Of a DNA stretch of 64,000 nt, positions 24,101-34,051 are shown piece after piece. This DNA is from Apostichopus japonicus (taxonomy: Eukaryota; Echinodermata; Holothuroidea; Aspidochirotida; Stichopodidae): assembly GCF_037975245.1 (NCBI RefSeq), contig NC_092575.1, forward strand, positions 20,533,841-20,597,840, given 5' to 3'. Numbering within the stretch: the stretch's first letter is position 1; each line of letters begins with the position of its first letter. The notes beneath the pieces were generated by a model that searched no databases, was not told where the DNA came from, and was given only the letters and a program-made list of their open reading frames with translations. The position numbers and the translations under genes were made by a program.

Positions 24101-25512
24101 GAGATGGGTAAAGTTCCCAGAGAGGATATGGAGAAACATACCAAGACAAGCTGTTCTGGGTCTACCGCCCTCTGCCCATTCAGTTCACACGGCTGCAAAC
24201 ATAAAGTGAGAGATTGTCTGTTTTTTTAATTTAACACTTTAAAGTAAACTTATGAGCAATAATTACAAGCAAACTTGAAAAGAGCAAAGAAATTTAGGAT
24301 AGTACACGTTTTTAATCAGTGATCTCAGGATTATAAGCCCTACCCTGCTCTCCCCTGCCCTGCTCTACCCTGCCCAGCCCTCCCCTGCCCTCCCCTGCCC
24401 TGCTCTCCCCCTGCCCTCCCCTGCCCTGCTCTCCCCTGCCCTCCCCTGCCCTGCTCTCCCCTGCCCTGCTCTCTACCAACCCATCTATCTGTCCCTTAGT
24501 TGGTGGTGATCCCTATATAGCCATTTCTTTGCGGAGGGTGTTTGACAGAAGTCACAGTATCTTTGCATAAAGTGTATAAACCAGGGATCATCTCACAATT
24601 TCATTTCATATTACCCAGAAATCAGCAGAGAATGGACTGTTTTGACAATTATTTAAATTAAAGACATTTCTTGACATCTTTTAATATCATTTTAACAGTA
24701 AAAAGGCATGTCAACCCCTTTACCCTTACTCTGTTTACTTTTGTTTTGTTCTGGGAGATCATATTTTTAATACATTACAATTACAATATTACCAAAGAGA
24801 GATTCAAAATTTTGTCTGTGCAATTTGATCGAAAACATTTGTTTAATCTACCTTTTTTTGCTTGATGTTATTTTTTCAGGGTCCAAAGTTCAACATGGAT
24901 AAACATGTCGCCGAGAGCACCAAGGAACATCTGACGCTGATGTGTAAATACGTACAACAACAACAGAAAACCATCGAGAGGCTCCAGGCCCAGGTCAACG
25001 AACTATCTCTGAACACGGACGGACAACTCCTGTGGAAGATCGACCGCTACTCGCAGAGAGTCGCCAACGCCAAGTCTGAATCCGAGATAGAACTCTGCAG
25101 TCCTCCGTTCTTTACCGGTCGCTACGGTTACAAGCTCCAGGTCTCCCTGTTTCCCAATGGTAACGGCTCCGGTGAGGGCAGCCACCTCTCGGTCTACGTG
25201 CGCGTGATGTGCGGGGAGTACGACTCCCTCCTCAAGTGGCCCTTCACCCACCCCATCTCCTTCACGCTGCTGGACCAGGCAGACAACTCGCCGAAGCGAA
25301 TGCACATCAAAGAGAGCTTCAAGCCCGAGCCGACCTGGAAGAACTTCCAGCGACCCAGCAAAGACGTTCACACCTTAGGTTACGGCTACCCGACCTTCGT
25401 CTCTCACGTATTCTTAAAGACTCGGCATTACGTGAAGAACGACGTGATGTTCTTGAGAGTCAAGGTGGATTACACGAATGCATCCCCAAAGATAATCAAG
25501 ACCGAAGAGTAA
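6158..25512 (+). CDS. TRAF4: TNF receptor-associated factor 4 (exons 3-7)
   Basis: TRAF4 is a cytoplasmic and junction-associated adaptor and, with its RING, a ubiquitin ligase; it acts in JNK and TGF-beta signalling and cell migration. Five phase-0 exons (6158-6262, 14407-14565, 19268-19429, 24050-24205, 24880-25512) join to 404 residues, the length from IYPD to the end of the 470-residue human protein as I recall it. Residues 1-205 hold successive CxxC/HxxxC TRAF-type zinc fingers, 206-240 a coiled coil, and about 240-393 the MATH/TRAF-C domain with LLWKID, YGYKLQV, NGNGSGEG and GYGYP. Extra zinc fingers and the wording of exons 3-6 separate TRAF4 from TRAF2, 3, 5 and 6. The roughly 66 N-terminal RING residues are missing; their exons probably lie left of the window, or exon 602-667 replaces them in some transcripts. 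Confidence 0.95.
7585..7800. repeat. AAT microsatellites and transposon-tail-like sequence
   Basis: Two (AAT)n tracts (about 7585-7612 and 7709-7736) flank a hammerhead/Penelope-like fragment. The second runs into a GC-richer stretch with TTTATAACACGCGCAC and AGTGCTCAAGGC. A trinucleotide microsatellite joined to a GTGCTCAAGGC-type tail resembles interspersed repeats I recall from marine animal genomes. The family is not identified. Confidence 0.4.
7627..7663 (-). repeat. Penelope-like or hammerhead-like repeat fragment, copy 1
   Basis: Read on the minus strand it gives CTGAAGAAGATCCTGCTAGG, then ATTGAAACGTCAGGCC. This is a CUGANGA box, a short AUCCU/AGGAU stem and a GAAAC box, the core layout of a hammerhead ribozyme, and minimal hammerheads are known from Penelope-like retroelements. 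The same 36-bp module recurs at 62053-62088 with 30 of 36 positions identical and the same orientation. Ribozyme activity cannot be judged by eye. Confidence 0.45.
8148..8180 (+). repeat. G-quadruplex-capable tract
   Basis: Four or more G-runs of at least 3 (GGGGGG, GGGG, GGG, GGG) are separated by single bases on the sense strand of the TRAF4 intron. This fits the usual G-quadruplex pattern. No function is implied. Confidence 0.5.
9131..9262. repeat. Compound TG/TA microsatellite
   Basis: A (TG)n run passes into (TA)n, interrupted at decreasing spacing by ATTAAAA units. This makes a nested repeat of TA blocks joined by the same interruption, consistent with slippage plus local duplication. 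Confidence 0.9.
9797..10070. repeat. Diverged tandem duplication, 132-bp period
   Basis: AACAGGGACAAAGTG begins at 9797 and again at 9929. Each copy then shares GTGTGAAGC/TTTGAAGCC, GATTAATCCA, CATAAAT and a TTTCGTTTGG/TTTTGTTTGG end. The copies are clearly related but old. Confidence 0.6.
10929..10958. repeat. 30-bp perfect palindrome
   Basis: AGCTGCTACTCTAAC is followed at once by its exact reverse complement, with no spacer. Allowing one mismatch, the arms extend a little outward (GG and CC). This could be a miniature palindromic element or a cruciform-prone site. A related gapped inverted repeat ending in CTCCCTGGT occurs at about 41198-41226. Confidence 0.85.
11020..11293 (+). promoter_or_regulatory. 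Cluster of AGGTCA nuclear-receptor half-sites
   Basis: Eight AGGTCA hexamers occur on the plus strand within 274 bp. Three (11020, 11030, 11040) are spaced 4 bp apart, giving two overlapping DR4 sites. Two pairs are exact DR1 sites, AGGTCAAAGGTCA, at 11144-11156 and 11281-11293. DR1 is the usual site for RXR heterodimers, HNF4 and COUP-TF, and DR4 for TR/LXR-type dimers. It could be an intronic enhancer, but both DR1 copies continue as TTTGAG, which suggests a repeat family may have supplied the motif. A further DR4 sits at 20623-20638. Confidence 0.45.
14407..14565 (+). CDS. TRAF4: TRAF4 exon 4: TRAF-type zinc fingers
   Basis: 53 codons between acceptor TCTCTAG and donor GAG|GTAATG, phase 0. 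It carries HLESCQYNLVACTEC, HLKDHLHYDC and CRFCGTELSG, the repeating H-x3-C ... C-x2-C pattern of TRAF zinc fingers. It aligns along its full length with human TRAF4 (HLNTCSFNVIPCPNRC; HLQHDC; CEFCGCDFSG). Confidence 0.95.
14566..19267 (+). other. TRAF4: TRAF4 intron (4.7 kb)
   Basis: Apart from the TTGG microsatellite just after the donor (14601-14682), this is unremarkable AT-rich sequence with short TA stretches (about 16925-16948 and 19081-19100). No further exon or mobile element could be supported. Confidence 0.7.
14601..14682. repeat. TTGG microsatellite
   Basis: About twenty TTGG-type tetramers with occasional GATT and GGTGG interruptions, starting 36 bp after the donor of TRAF4 exon 4. 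Confidence 0.95.
19268..19429 (+). CDS. TRAF4: TRAF4 exon 5: TRAF-type zinc fingers
   Basis: 54 codons between acceptor TTGATAG and donor CAG|GTAAAG, phase 0. It encodes LHLGQCQMEEVFCENKCG, QQHMEKECPKRAIPCKFC and HKEFVYETLQ. Human TRAF4 has SHEGMC...VYCENKCG, ECPKRTQPCTYC and KEFVFDTIQ. This is one of the most family-specific exons of the gene. Confidence 0.95.
19430..24049 (+). other. TRAF4: TRAF4 intron (4.6 kb)
   Basis: Holds a G homopolymer (19883-19893), a DR4 pair of AGGTCA (20623-20638), a G/C-rich low-complexity stretch (21315-21590) and the 98-bp minisatellite (22052-23035). No other exon is seen. Confidence 0.7.
22052..23035. repeat. 98-bp minisatellite, about ten copies
   Basis: Copies start with TTTAGAATTG or TTTAGAAATG at 22052, 22150, 22248, 22347, 22445, 22543, 22641, 22739, 22837 and 22935, with a decayed start near 23028. 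The unit runs through GTTGTAGCTATTGGAGGGGG and AGGCTATCTTGAAAATGAC. Middle copies alternate between an A form (AATTGTTTGTTTCTAG) and a B form (AAATGTTTATTTCTTG with TAAGTATT), so the recent unit of growth was a 196-bp dimer. The period is not a multiple of three and the array is non-coding. Confidence 0.97.
24050..24205 (+). CDS. TRAF4: TRAF4 exon 6: TRAF-type zinc fingers
   Basis: 52 codons between acceptor TCCACTTAG and donor AAA|GTGAGA, phase 0. It encodes NHLHQCPRYLVSCPNRCEMG, KVPREDMEKHTKTSC, ALCPFSSHGCKHK. Human TRAF4 has SHQYQCPRLPVACPNQCG, VAREDLPGHLKDSC, LCPFKDSGCKHR. The match is close and complete. Confidence 0.96.
24206..24879 (+). other. TRAF4: TRAF4 intron (0.7 kb)
   Basis: The short final intron. 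It holds the CCCTGCCCTGCTCT array and ends in a normal T-rich tract before TTTTTTCAG. No other element is seen. Confidence 0.8.
24338..24475. repeat. CCCTGCCCTGCTCT minisatellite
   Basis: Short units built from CCCTGC and CCCTGCTCTC repeat for about 135 bp. The non-coding strand carries many GGGCAGGGGAGG runs and could form G-quadruplexes. It lies inside the last TRAF4 intron. Confidence 0.9.
24880..25512 (+). CDS. TRAF4: TRAF4 exon 7: last zinc finger, coiled coil and MATH domain
   Basis: 210 codons plus TAA (25510-25512), phase-0 acceptor TTTTTTCAG. It starts GPKFNMDKHVAESTKEHL, completing the last zinc finger, then a coiled coil (YVQQQQKTIERLQAQVNEL) and the MATH domain: LLWKIDRY, FFTGRYGYKLQV, NGNGSGEGSHLSVYVRVM, LLKWPFTHPISFTLLDQ, WKNFQRP, LGYGYPTFVSH. 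Human TRAF4 has the same motifs in the same order. The exon is visibly richer in G+C and CpG than its surroundings, as expected for constrained coding sequence in an AT-rich genome. Confidence 0.97.
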   Translation, partial: GPKFNMDKHVAESTKEHLTLMCKYVQQQQKTIERLQAQVNELSLNTDGQLLWKIDRYSQRVANAKSESEIELCSPPFFTGRYGYKLQVSLFPNGNGSGEGSHLSVYVRVMCGEYDSLLKWPFTHPISFTLLDQADNSPKRMHIKESFKPEPTWKNFQRPSKDVHTLGYGYPTFVSHVFLKTRHYVKNDVMFLRVKVDYTNASPKIIKTEE

Positions 25513-25882
25513 GAGCGTGCAATATCGAAAAAAGAAAAAAAAAAAACACTGGGGATTTTACTGTCAACTGCAACGGCAGTTTTATGTTTGGTTCCCTCGT
25601 CGCATATTTTTACCTCTGTTTTTTTTTTTTTTTTAATCAATCTTTCAGTATTTATTCCTTCTTGATTTATCATGATGAATGTCTATACCTTTTTTTCTTC
25701 TTTATGTTTTGCTTGTTTACTTGTTCATTTGTGTTGTTAATATATATTTGCCTATTCTTGGACCATTTTTTAAAAAAAATTCAGAAGGAGAATACAGAGC
25801 CAGTGTGTACAGGCTACTGCAATAGTGAAGAGAATTTTCTGTTCTTTGTTGTAAACAATTTTTCTTCCAATTTATATATGTA

Positions 25883-25888
25883 ATTAAA
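25883..25888 (+). terminator. TRAF4: Candidate TRAF4 poly(A) signal (ATTAAA)
   Basis: The first common poly(A) hexamer variant downstream of the stop codon, 371 bp on, followed by T-rich sequence. Another ATTAAA occurs near 26437. Either could be used, and a longer 3' UTR is possible. Confidence 0.3.
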
Positions 25889-28095
25889 CTTTTAATTGTA
25901 CATTTTTTACCCACCATGCAATTGGGCTTCCAGTTTAAACTTCTAATCTATTGTTTTGTTAATTCACCAAAGCATTGTACTGTCTTGAAATTATGCTTGT
26001 TGTTTAATATTGTTGTAAATCTTTGAAAAAGATTTTCATCAACTTCTTTTATCGTAAATATTGTGATGTGTTTGTCCTGATTATGATAGAATGTCTTCGG
26101 TGATGTTTGGTCCCACCCAGCAATGCTTCTGTATTGTTCCCATGATAGCCCTCCTTGGCCCATGCTACATAGTAGCATTGCCACAAAGTGTGATATCAAC
26201 TTGAGGGTGAGGGATTTTAGTCTTTATGACAATAATTGCAATATTCACCATGTTATTTGAACTTTGCATTGTTTATTAATGATGTCGATAAGCTAACAAG
26301 TTTGATACCAGCATTGTTTTGTGTTTAGGACATGCTCAGAACACATCCATAGTGTATTTTTGAAAAGAACATACCAAAGGCATGTAAGGTTTAAATTTTT
26401 GAATCAGTTTGGTATATTTGCCCCTTTAAATTTTAATTAAAGATCTGCCATTACTACCTTACCCTCATTATTGTTAAAAGTACTTCTCATGATATTTGAC
26501 ACAGTGATTTGTAGCTGAAGTTTGCTTACTCTTTTTGAAAAGGGCAGAAAGTATACTCATATTAGATATTTTAATTTGCAATTATTCAATTTTCTCACTC
26601 ATTTTACGATGAGTACTTCGTTTTCATTCTTAAGTAATGACCATTGTTCACAAAGCACAAATTTTTTGACTTGAGACTTAAAAGTAAGTTTCTTGAATTT
26701 ATTTCACTGCGTTTGTTACGTTCATCATCTTGAAGAAGAAAAAAATCAATATGCACCAGCTATACAAAATGTTTGGAAGACAGAAATGTGAAGTAATGTT
26801 GTGAAAAGGACTTAGGTTTGTGGACAAGAATTTAAAAGTATGTTTGTGGACGGTAATTTCATGAAGGGTTGTGGACAGGAATTTCATGTAGGTTTGTGTT
26901 CAAGAATGTAAACCTATGTACTGAGAACAGGAATTTAACATTAGGGTTATGGAGTTTGACTAAAGTTTGATGTTCCTGATACAGGATTTTCCCATACTCT
27001 ACAGGAATTTAAATCTTGTGGAGTAAAGAAAATTGCTTAGTTCTCAGCAATGTTGGATCCAGGATTTCTCTAAAAGGAGGACTCCAGTATTGATAGATAC
27101 CAAAGTTAGTGAATAAGAAAACATTGTTAAAATGTATAATTGTGTCCTTCCTTAAATTGTTGGTGGCCCTCCTTAAATTGTTGGTGGCCCTCCTGAAATT
27201 CCGGGCTATGGGCCTGAAACGGGCAAGAAAAAGTTGTGAAAATCACCAGCCCGAAGATTTTAACGTCTTCCACATCAGGAAGTCAAAAATATATTTTAAA
27301 TGATCTGATTCCGCTCTCGTCTATAGAGGATGGGATGTAAAAATAAGCTGCAAAATGTATACCTCAGGTGAACCTCAATTTTAATTTGATGCACCGATTT
27401 TCATTTAAATAATTTCAAGTGTGAGTGAAATTCCTCTGTGAGTTTGGTTCTCCAAGGATTTTCAGAAAGGGCTTGTAAAAATTCTGAAGGTATGTTGTCT
27501 GTCAAATTAAAACTTTGAAAAATGACTTTGTTGTTGAATGTGGAAATTTTCCAATCTCAGGCCAAGTTAAAGACTATGAAAATATACCTTTAGAAAACTC
27601 AACTATGCTGATAATTCAAGACAAGGTGTTCTTTTGATTTTAATACGTTATATTCTTGCAACGTTGAATTTCAAAGTTGAGATTATGTCTGAAAATTAAA
27701 ACAAACGCACAATGAAATTACATGTTTATGCTGTAGGATGCCTTTAGACATTATCTTATTTAAAGGGTAGTCAAGTTTTCAAGTTCAATTATGATATAAA
27801 ACTGTGATACTTTCAATCTCAAAAATGCAATTTGTAGGAATTGCTTTCAAGTTTCACCAGGTTGCTTAGCGTATATGTTCCTGGAATATTCTTCTAAGTA
27901 TTTTCATATTGATATTCAGCAAATGAATTACATTACAAAGTTCTCCTTATTTATATATTTGCTAAATTTCAACTAAATGCATCTAATGAGTCAGGAAACT
28001 TTAATAGAAGATTAAAGTCTTACTTTCAAAAGCAAGTAGAACAGGACCCTTTTGAGAGACTCAAGATGCTGTTTTTTTATATTTAGATGGTAGAC

Positions 28096-28190
28096 AGGGA
28101 GATGGGGGGGGGGAGATAGGGGAGGTGGTAGGGAGGGATGTGAGAGATGAGAGATAAGGGAGGGGTGGGAGAAAGATAAGGGAGGAAGTT
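28096..28190 (+). repeat. G-rich tract
   Basis: Several G-runs (a long run near 28105, then GGGG, GGG and GGGG groups in a GA-rich context) could form G-quadruplexes on the plus strand. Confidence 0.5.
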
Positions 28191-30099
28191 TCCACTTCCC
28201 TCCCTTCCATCCTGCCAATGGCTGAAATACTCAATGCAAACAGGTTTAAAGTATCTTGAAATCCTTGCAATAGACCACTGAATCTACTTAGGTATGTGTA
28301 CTAAACTATTACAGTCACTTACATACAGATGTGGTATGGTAGCCATGTTTAAGTTACTATGCAAAACTAGAGGTGAAAAATTAATACCTAATGCTCAGTA
28401 TTGGTGAAGGCAAGACATCAATTTGTGGAAGGCTTTAATAAGTGCTAGACAGAGGCAGAGTAAAATAAGGATGGATAAGGAGGGGGGGGGGGAGGTAAAT
28501 TGTGGCCTAACTTCATTTCTGTGCTACCTTTCAGTATAAGTGGTCGCATGGTAAGTAAGTTACCAGTGAGGGGTAAAACTTGGGTCCTAAAGCTGCTGGG
28601 ATATCACAAGAAGATTTGGTATGATCCTATTATGTTGAAGCAGTATGGCAAGAACAGATAAATGTTCTTTTTGAAATTATGTTTACATTATTCAGCACAA
28701 AGTTCTGTTCATATTATCAGCAATGTTTGCAAACCATCATTATGTGTATAAATACATATTGTAATATAATGAAAACCTCCTCTGAGTTTTGTTCTTATTT
28801 TAATATGCTTTTCAAGTTTGTATATTTAATAATTGGAGAGTGCGTGCGTGCGTGACGTTTCGATGCTAGCCTGACCTTTGTGACGTTAGGTATGAGTTTA
28901 CCATATAAAGGGAGTATAAGAAAATTGCATAGGATATAAAACTTCAATGATGTTTACTACAGAGGATATGTAACCTAGTTTGCATATTAAGGCCTCAGCA
29001 GGTGTATTCGACAAGGGTGTAGAATACCTGTAAGTTAAAGTTTTGGTTATAACTATTTTAGACACTGCTGCTCTCGCATCACTGGGGTTACATCCGTGTA
29101 GACGTGAGATCTAATTTTAGGGGTTCTTGTTATTAAGTAGAACTGAGGGATACATGTTATTAGACTAGCTTGGAAAAGGGTGTAAGCCATTATTACAAAA
29201 TATAACAAGCTCAAAGGCAAACTGAAAGAGAAATAGACGACAAATTTAAATTTGACGGAAAACCTTCCTTTGACGATTGAGCCAAGTATTTTAATTTGCC
29301 GGGACGTGTTGTCTAATATAATTGTCTTCGATGAATAATTTAGAGGTTCATATTCTCTTAATAAGTACTCTTTTAAACTTTTGGGCAACATTAAGAGATA
29401 TTAAGAGAATGGTTTTAAGATAAAAGTGACAAGTGGAAAATAAGACTCTTGACAAATACTTTTTAAGTATTAGCAAGCAGTTAGTACTTTTTATTCTTAC
29501 AAATTTGAATAAGAAAAAAAATCCCACATCCAAAACACACAAAAAAAGGAGAAAAAAAGATGAATATCAAATTATTATACATATTTCAATTAATTATGAT
29601 TAACAGCTTTAAATGGCAAAGTTTGATTTTAAAGACATGAATATTCATAAATAGGCTTTTTTTTCACAAAACCTATCAGCATCTATACTTTGGTTGAACT
29701 GCATTTACTTCAAAACATGAGGAAAAAAGAGAAAATAAGTAATGAACAAGATTTGCCAAATCTACCATGATGAGTTTTAAAGTCAGATAGCAAGACGAAA
29801 CCATTTCATTCAAAAATGTTTTCATAAACACACCATCTCATATATTTCCCTTCAAAGCAGTACATAAAGTGGTTAACAAACAAATTCTACACACTGCATT
29901 TACAAGTGTTTAATCACCAAGGGATTTTTATCTAGCTGGATGGGGGGGGGGGGATCGCAATGTGACCTTCCTCAACATCAAACACGATCCACCTAGAAGT
30001 ATTTTGTAGTTTTGTTGCAGTAATGACACATGTAGACTGTTAAACTCTGCTGATGAAACAAAATGAAACATTTAGCTTACTTTGCAATAAGAATTGGGG

Positions 30100-30345
30100 C
30101 TGACAATGCTATTATCATCAACCCCTGATGCTATTATCATCAACCGCTGATCCTATTATCATCAACAGCTGATGCTATTATCAACAACCGCTGATGCTAT
30201 TATCATCAATCATTGATGCTATTATCATCAACCGCTGATGCTATTATCATCAATCATTGATGTTAATATCATCAATCGCTGATGCTATTATCATCAATCG
30301 CTGATGCTATTTCATCAAATTGATGTTATTATTATCAACGGCTAA
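30100..30345. repeat. 22-bp minisatellite, about eleven copies
   Basis: The unit is close to GCTGATGCTATTATCATCAA plus two bases, with CCGC/TCGC/TCAT variants between copies. It is internally symmetric (TGATG...CATCA), so single copies can fold. No open frame is maintained through it. Confidence 0.95.
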
Positions 30346-31189
30346 ATGACCAGCTTATCAAACCTTTTATCGATGAGACAAACAACTCCCTAGACTTTAC
30401 AGAAAATTGTAAAAATTGTCAAAAGTGAATTTTGATGGAACGGTGGAATAAGAAACGAAACCAGCTTATGAAATCCTTGTCAGTTTACATTTAGATATTT
30501 TTTTTTTTTAATTCAGAAGTATCATGTATTTTAATATTTCTTATTAATTTCTTGGAAAGAAAATTTAATAGCAATTATATCAACATTCTATGACTCTGTG
30601 TCCCTAGTCAGGTGTTTGAGCAGGAGATGGAGAAATTAACAACATTTTAATTTTTTTTTAAATTTTACTATAAATGATTTCTACTGACATTATGAGAAAG
30701 ATGATAGTTAAGCATTGGTTTGTAATACATTAAAAGATATTTTCAGAATAAATTGTTGTAATTTTTAACCTTTTGGAATCTAAACTGATCTGGATTACCA
30801 GCAATATTGTTAATTTTTTGGAGGAAAACAAAGTAAAAGAAACAAATCAAGATCCATTATATTGTGAAGTATCAGTAGAGAAACCTACTATAAGAAAACT
30901 TAAAAAATCAATATTTTTCTCATCTGTACAGAAAGGCACAACTATTAACTGAATAAATGAAAGTCCATATTTGACTAAAACCAATTCACAAAAATGAATT
31001 ATATGAACAAAAAAATAAGAAATGACAGAAGCAATTAATATATACGCAAGTTTTGAATCAACTGAGAAAAAAAAATTATTAAAATAAAAAAAGAATTCCT
31101 TCTGGATGATAACATTACCATCCAATCAAGGCTATAAGCTAGGATAGAATTGATTTTGTAAATTAAGATAAAAAATACCAAATTGGGTG

Positions 31190-31560
31190 ACTGCCTTGTC
31201 TAGACATTGGGTCCATACATGCCTAGATATGCATCACAAATGATGATAAAGATGGGCCACCACATAGGCCAAAGATGGAGCACACACAATTAGATTGCTA
31301 GGATGGGCCCATTCATATCCTAGAAGGACCCAAGTAGATTAGATGGACCTAACATACCTCCACGGGTCATACATGCCTGGATAAGCTGATGGATCACACA
31401 TTCCTGGTTGCACAACACATGCTTTGATTGGCCATACATGACCTGATGGACCTTAAATGATCAGATGGGCCATATATGCCTGGAGAGTCCAGAAATGCCT
31501 AGATGGTCCAATTATGCCTAGATGCCTAAGATGGGTCATGCATGTCAGATCAATTCTTGG
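31190..31560. repeat. Degenerate minisatellite around GATGGGCCATACATGCCT
   Basis: Many imperfect copies of a roughly 20-bp module (GATGGxCCATACATGCCTA and relatives such as GATGGACCTTAAATG) occur over about 370 bp, heavily diverged. It looks like an old tandem array. Confidence 0.6.
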
Positions 31561-32496
31561 ATTGGTCATATTTAAAGGTTATTTTCACTGTTCCCAGGAA
31601 CTTCAAAAGTAAATTTGCTTCCAGGGTGTTGCTGGATACAGCTTTCACTTGTCAAATTGTTCCTAATGAATTAATTAGTTACAGCTAATCAACAATGTTA
31701 GGTCTTATGATGTAGCCAGGCAATGACACAATTAAACCATGAATGATACTTAATGTATGCATTCATTCTTATTATCATGTACTTATTTTGATAGGTTCAT
31801 TGTAGTCATGGAGACTAAGAGTAGATTGTATCGTTTGAAATTAGGAAGGTTTCACATTTTACCTACTTTAGCAGAGGTTTAAGTTATAGTATGTTCACTT
31901 CGGAATGAGAAAATGAGTGTGAGAATAAAAGCCAGGCAGGCCTTCCTCACAATATCACTGTACGAGTCCTCTCATTAATTCCAAGATCACTATCCTAACC
32001 ACTCACTCACACTGCTGCCCAAATTGAAAGTAATTATTTGCTCGTTAAATTATGTATAAAAATAAAAGAGCTGTTCTTAATGACATCTGAATGGTTTCTG
32101 GCACGTTTACTTTCTTTTTACAGCACACTTAAAGACATTTATCTGACGACCGTTTTTAACATCACTACGACAGAACTTTTCAAAAGACTTTTGAATTTAC
32201 AATGCACTATTGAAAATGGAAAGTTTTGCTTTCCCAATTTTATGGTTTTGCTTCTTTTTTGTTTTTTTGTTGTTGATTGAATGTAACCTTATCATAAAAT
32301 TTTATTGTAAATCAAATTTGTTATCGAAATACCTTTGAATGTCTGTCGGTTGAAATTTGAAGTTTGTTACTTCAACAATGAGAGATGAAGAGAAGATAAA
32401 AAATTATATTAATGATAAGAAATATACAAAATAGTGTTGTCTTATTCTACTGCAGCATTCAAGAACAACAGGTACAACTATATAGCTTCAGCATTG

Positions 32497-32640
32497 TTTC
32501 CTTTCCTTTGTTTCCTTTCCTTTGTTTCCTTCCCTTTGTTTTCTTTCCTTTGTTTTCTTTCCTTTGTTAACCTTTATTCCCTTTGTTTCCTTTCCTTTGT
32601 TTAATTTCCATTGTTTCCTTTCCTTTGTTAACTTTCCTAA
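32497..32640. repeat. Polypyrimidine minisatellite TTTCCTTTCCTTTG
   Basis: About ten copies of a 14-bp T/C-rich unit, ending in TTAACTTTCC variants. The minus strand, sense for paxillin, is a purine tract. Confidence 0.9.
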
Positions 32641-33638
32641 TGAAAGCTGCTCTGCAAAGAATTGCTTCTGTTGAGCAACATAGAGGCTTTCAACAACTGT
32701 GTGCCATGTCTAACAGTTTTTTATCCATTTAAAATGTTGGGTGCAAGCCCTGTCACCATCAGAAAGAGTAGTTGACAGATTTAGATGGAATTTGAGACGG
32801 TAACTGTTTTTATGGGAGAGAGAGCACACTATCAACTACAGGTAGTTGCATACTGACTACAAAATCACAAATCAAAAGTGAAAATGCCAATTAATCCAAC
32901 GTTTTACTGACAAATTAAGACTACACAGACTCATTTGAGATCAGAAACACAATTTTACAGCAGCTTATTTTGGCTGTGAATGCTTCTAATTTTTATTATC
33001 ATGTTACTTGATACTCCAAATACCATTAAAACTCAATTCATTGGTATCATTAGTTAATGTTCATATCCAAAAAGGTAAGCAGAAATTTTGGAACACTTCA
33101 TGTTTTGCTCTCTGCATGTGATTTTTATGCCCATGTCAAAAATGCTGAAGCGAAAAAAATCAAATAAACTCGCTAAATTGATGCCATTTTTTGCTTTGCT
33201 TGATGCAAGCAAATTTTGCAGAGACCGAACGTTTCATCATTTGTGAACTTTAGTTTGAGTGATATTTGGTACAAATTATTGCAATTTGGCACAGGAATGC
33301 CAAAATGCTGAATCACTGTGTCACGAGATTGTGCTTCCATTCTTACAGAAGAAAGCGTTTTAATAATTCTTTCATATCAGAACATATCAGATTTATATTA
33401 CAATAAAGAACAGAACCTTCATTCTCATCATCATCTTTAAACTCTAATATGTAACGCTGAGTAAACCAATGCTCATTAATAGTTGACCTTCTCAAAAAAA
33501 TACTATGGTTTCCACTTTTAGCTTCTTTAAACTTTTCCTTTCAGTTTTGTTTGCCTCAAGAAAAACACAGAACTGCTGCTAAAGATCACATTTCTAAAAA
33601 TCAAACCACTTTTTAATTTCTCTTTTGTAAAGCTTCTT

Positions 33639-33659
33639 TTTATTTATTGAGTATTTATT
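33639..33659 (-). terminator. PXN: Candidate paxillin poly(A) signals
   Basis: Three AATAAA hexamers read on the minus strand (33639-33644, 33643-33648, 33654-33659), about 125-150 bp after the paxillin stop codon. This is a natural place for a proximal poly(A) site. A longer 3' UTR is possible. Confidence 0.45.
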
Positions 33660-33784
33660 TTTTGTTTTTTGTTTTTTGATATCACTACATTTTATATATA
33701 AGCATTCTCGTTAATACCCAACTTTTACATAAACAAAAAAAAAGTCAGTTAAAAATATAAAAAGGAAAAAAAGGTGAAAACAAT

Positions 33785-34051
33785 TTAGCTAAATAACTTT
33801 TCAAAGCAAGTATGGCAGTAGGGTTTATCGTTCTGTTCTTTGAACGTGCCTTTGTTTAGCTGTTTCATGCAGTAAGAACAGACAAAGTGCTCCGGGTGGA
33901 ACTTCTTCTGCATGGCAGTGATGCATCGTCCAGTGATGGGCTTGTTGCAGCCAGCGCAGAGGGAACCCCTCACTGCGTGATAATGGATCTCACAATACGG
34001 GATGCCATCATGGTCGAAGAAACTGCCACCGTTGAATGGCATGCGGCACTC
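33785..34051 (-). CDS. PXN: Paxillin last coding exon: end of LIM3 and LIM4
   Basis: 88 codons plus TAA (33785-33787), acceptor TCTCTCCAG. It begins [16 protein letters not shown], then [27 protein letters not shown] and [14 protein letters not shown]4 keeps the C-x2-C ... H-x2-C, C-x2-C ... C-x2-C ligands. Human paxillin ends KLFC where this ends KLFS. The start is the acceptor, not the internal Met. Confidence 0.97.
   Translation of the reverse strand, partial: ECRMPFNGGSFFDHDGIPYCEIHYHAVRGSLCAGCNKPITGRCITAMQKKFHPEHFVCSYCMKQLNKGTFKEQNDKPYCHTCFEKLFS

Larger units (their letters stand above)
25513..33784. other. Convergent 3' region between TRAF4 and paxillin
   Basis: 8.3 kb with no recognised gene. 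Open frames here are short and unlike known proteins. Contents: the TRAF4 3' UTR beginning at 25513 (T-rich and A-rich tracts), a 21-bp direct repeat near 27150-27200, G-rich tracts at 28096-28190 and 28482-28492, a degenerate GACGTTTCGAT element at about 28854, a G run at 29942-29953, minisatellites at 30100-30345, 31190-31560 and 32497-32640, and the paxillin 3' UTR coming in from the right. The real 3' ends cannot be set from sequence alone. Confidence 0.6.

Noticed and set aside
25003-25371. 122-codon minus-strand frame and 224-codon plus-strand frame (25209-25883) over the last TRAF4 exon
   Set aside because: Both are shadows of the G+C-rich TRAF4 coding frame; neither resembles a known protein.
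27040-27230. GGATCCAGGATTTC ... GAAATTCCGGG as a fourth transposon with inverted ends
   Set aside because: Only partial end similarity and no target duplication found.
30100-30345. Regular 22-bp repeats as a CRISPR-like array
   Set aside because: No unique spacers; it is a head-to-tail minisatellite in an animal genome.
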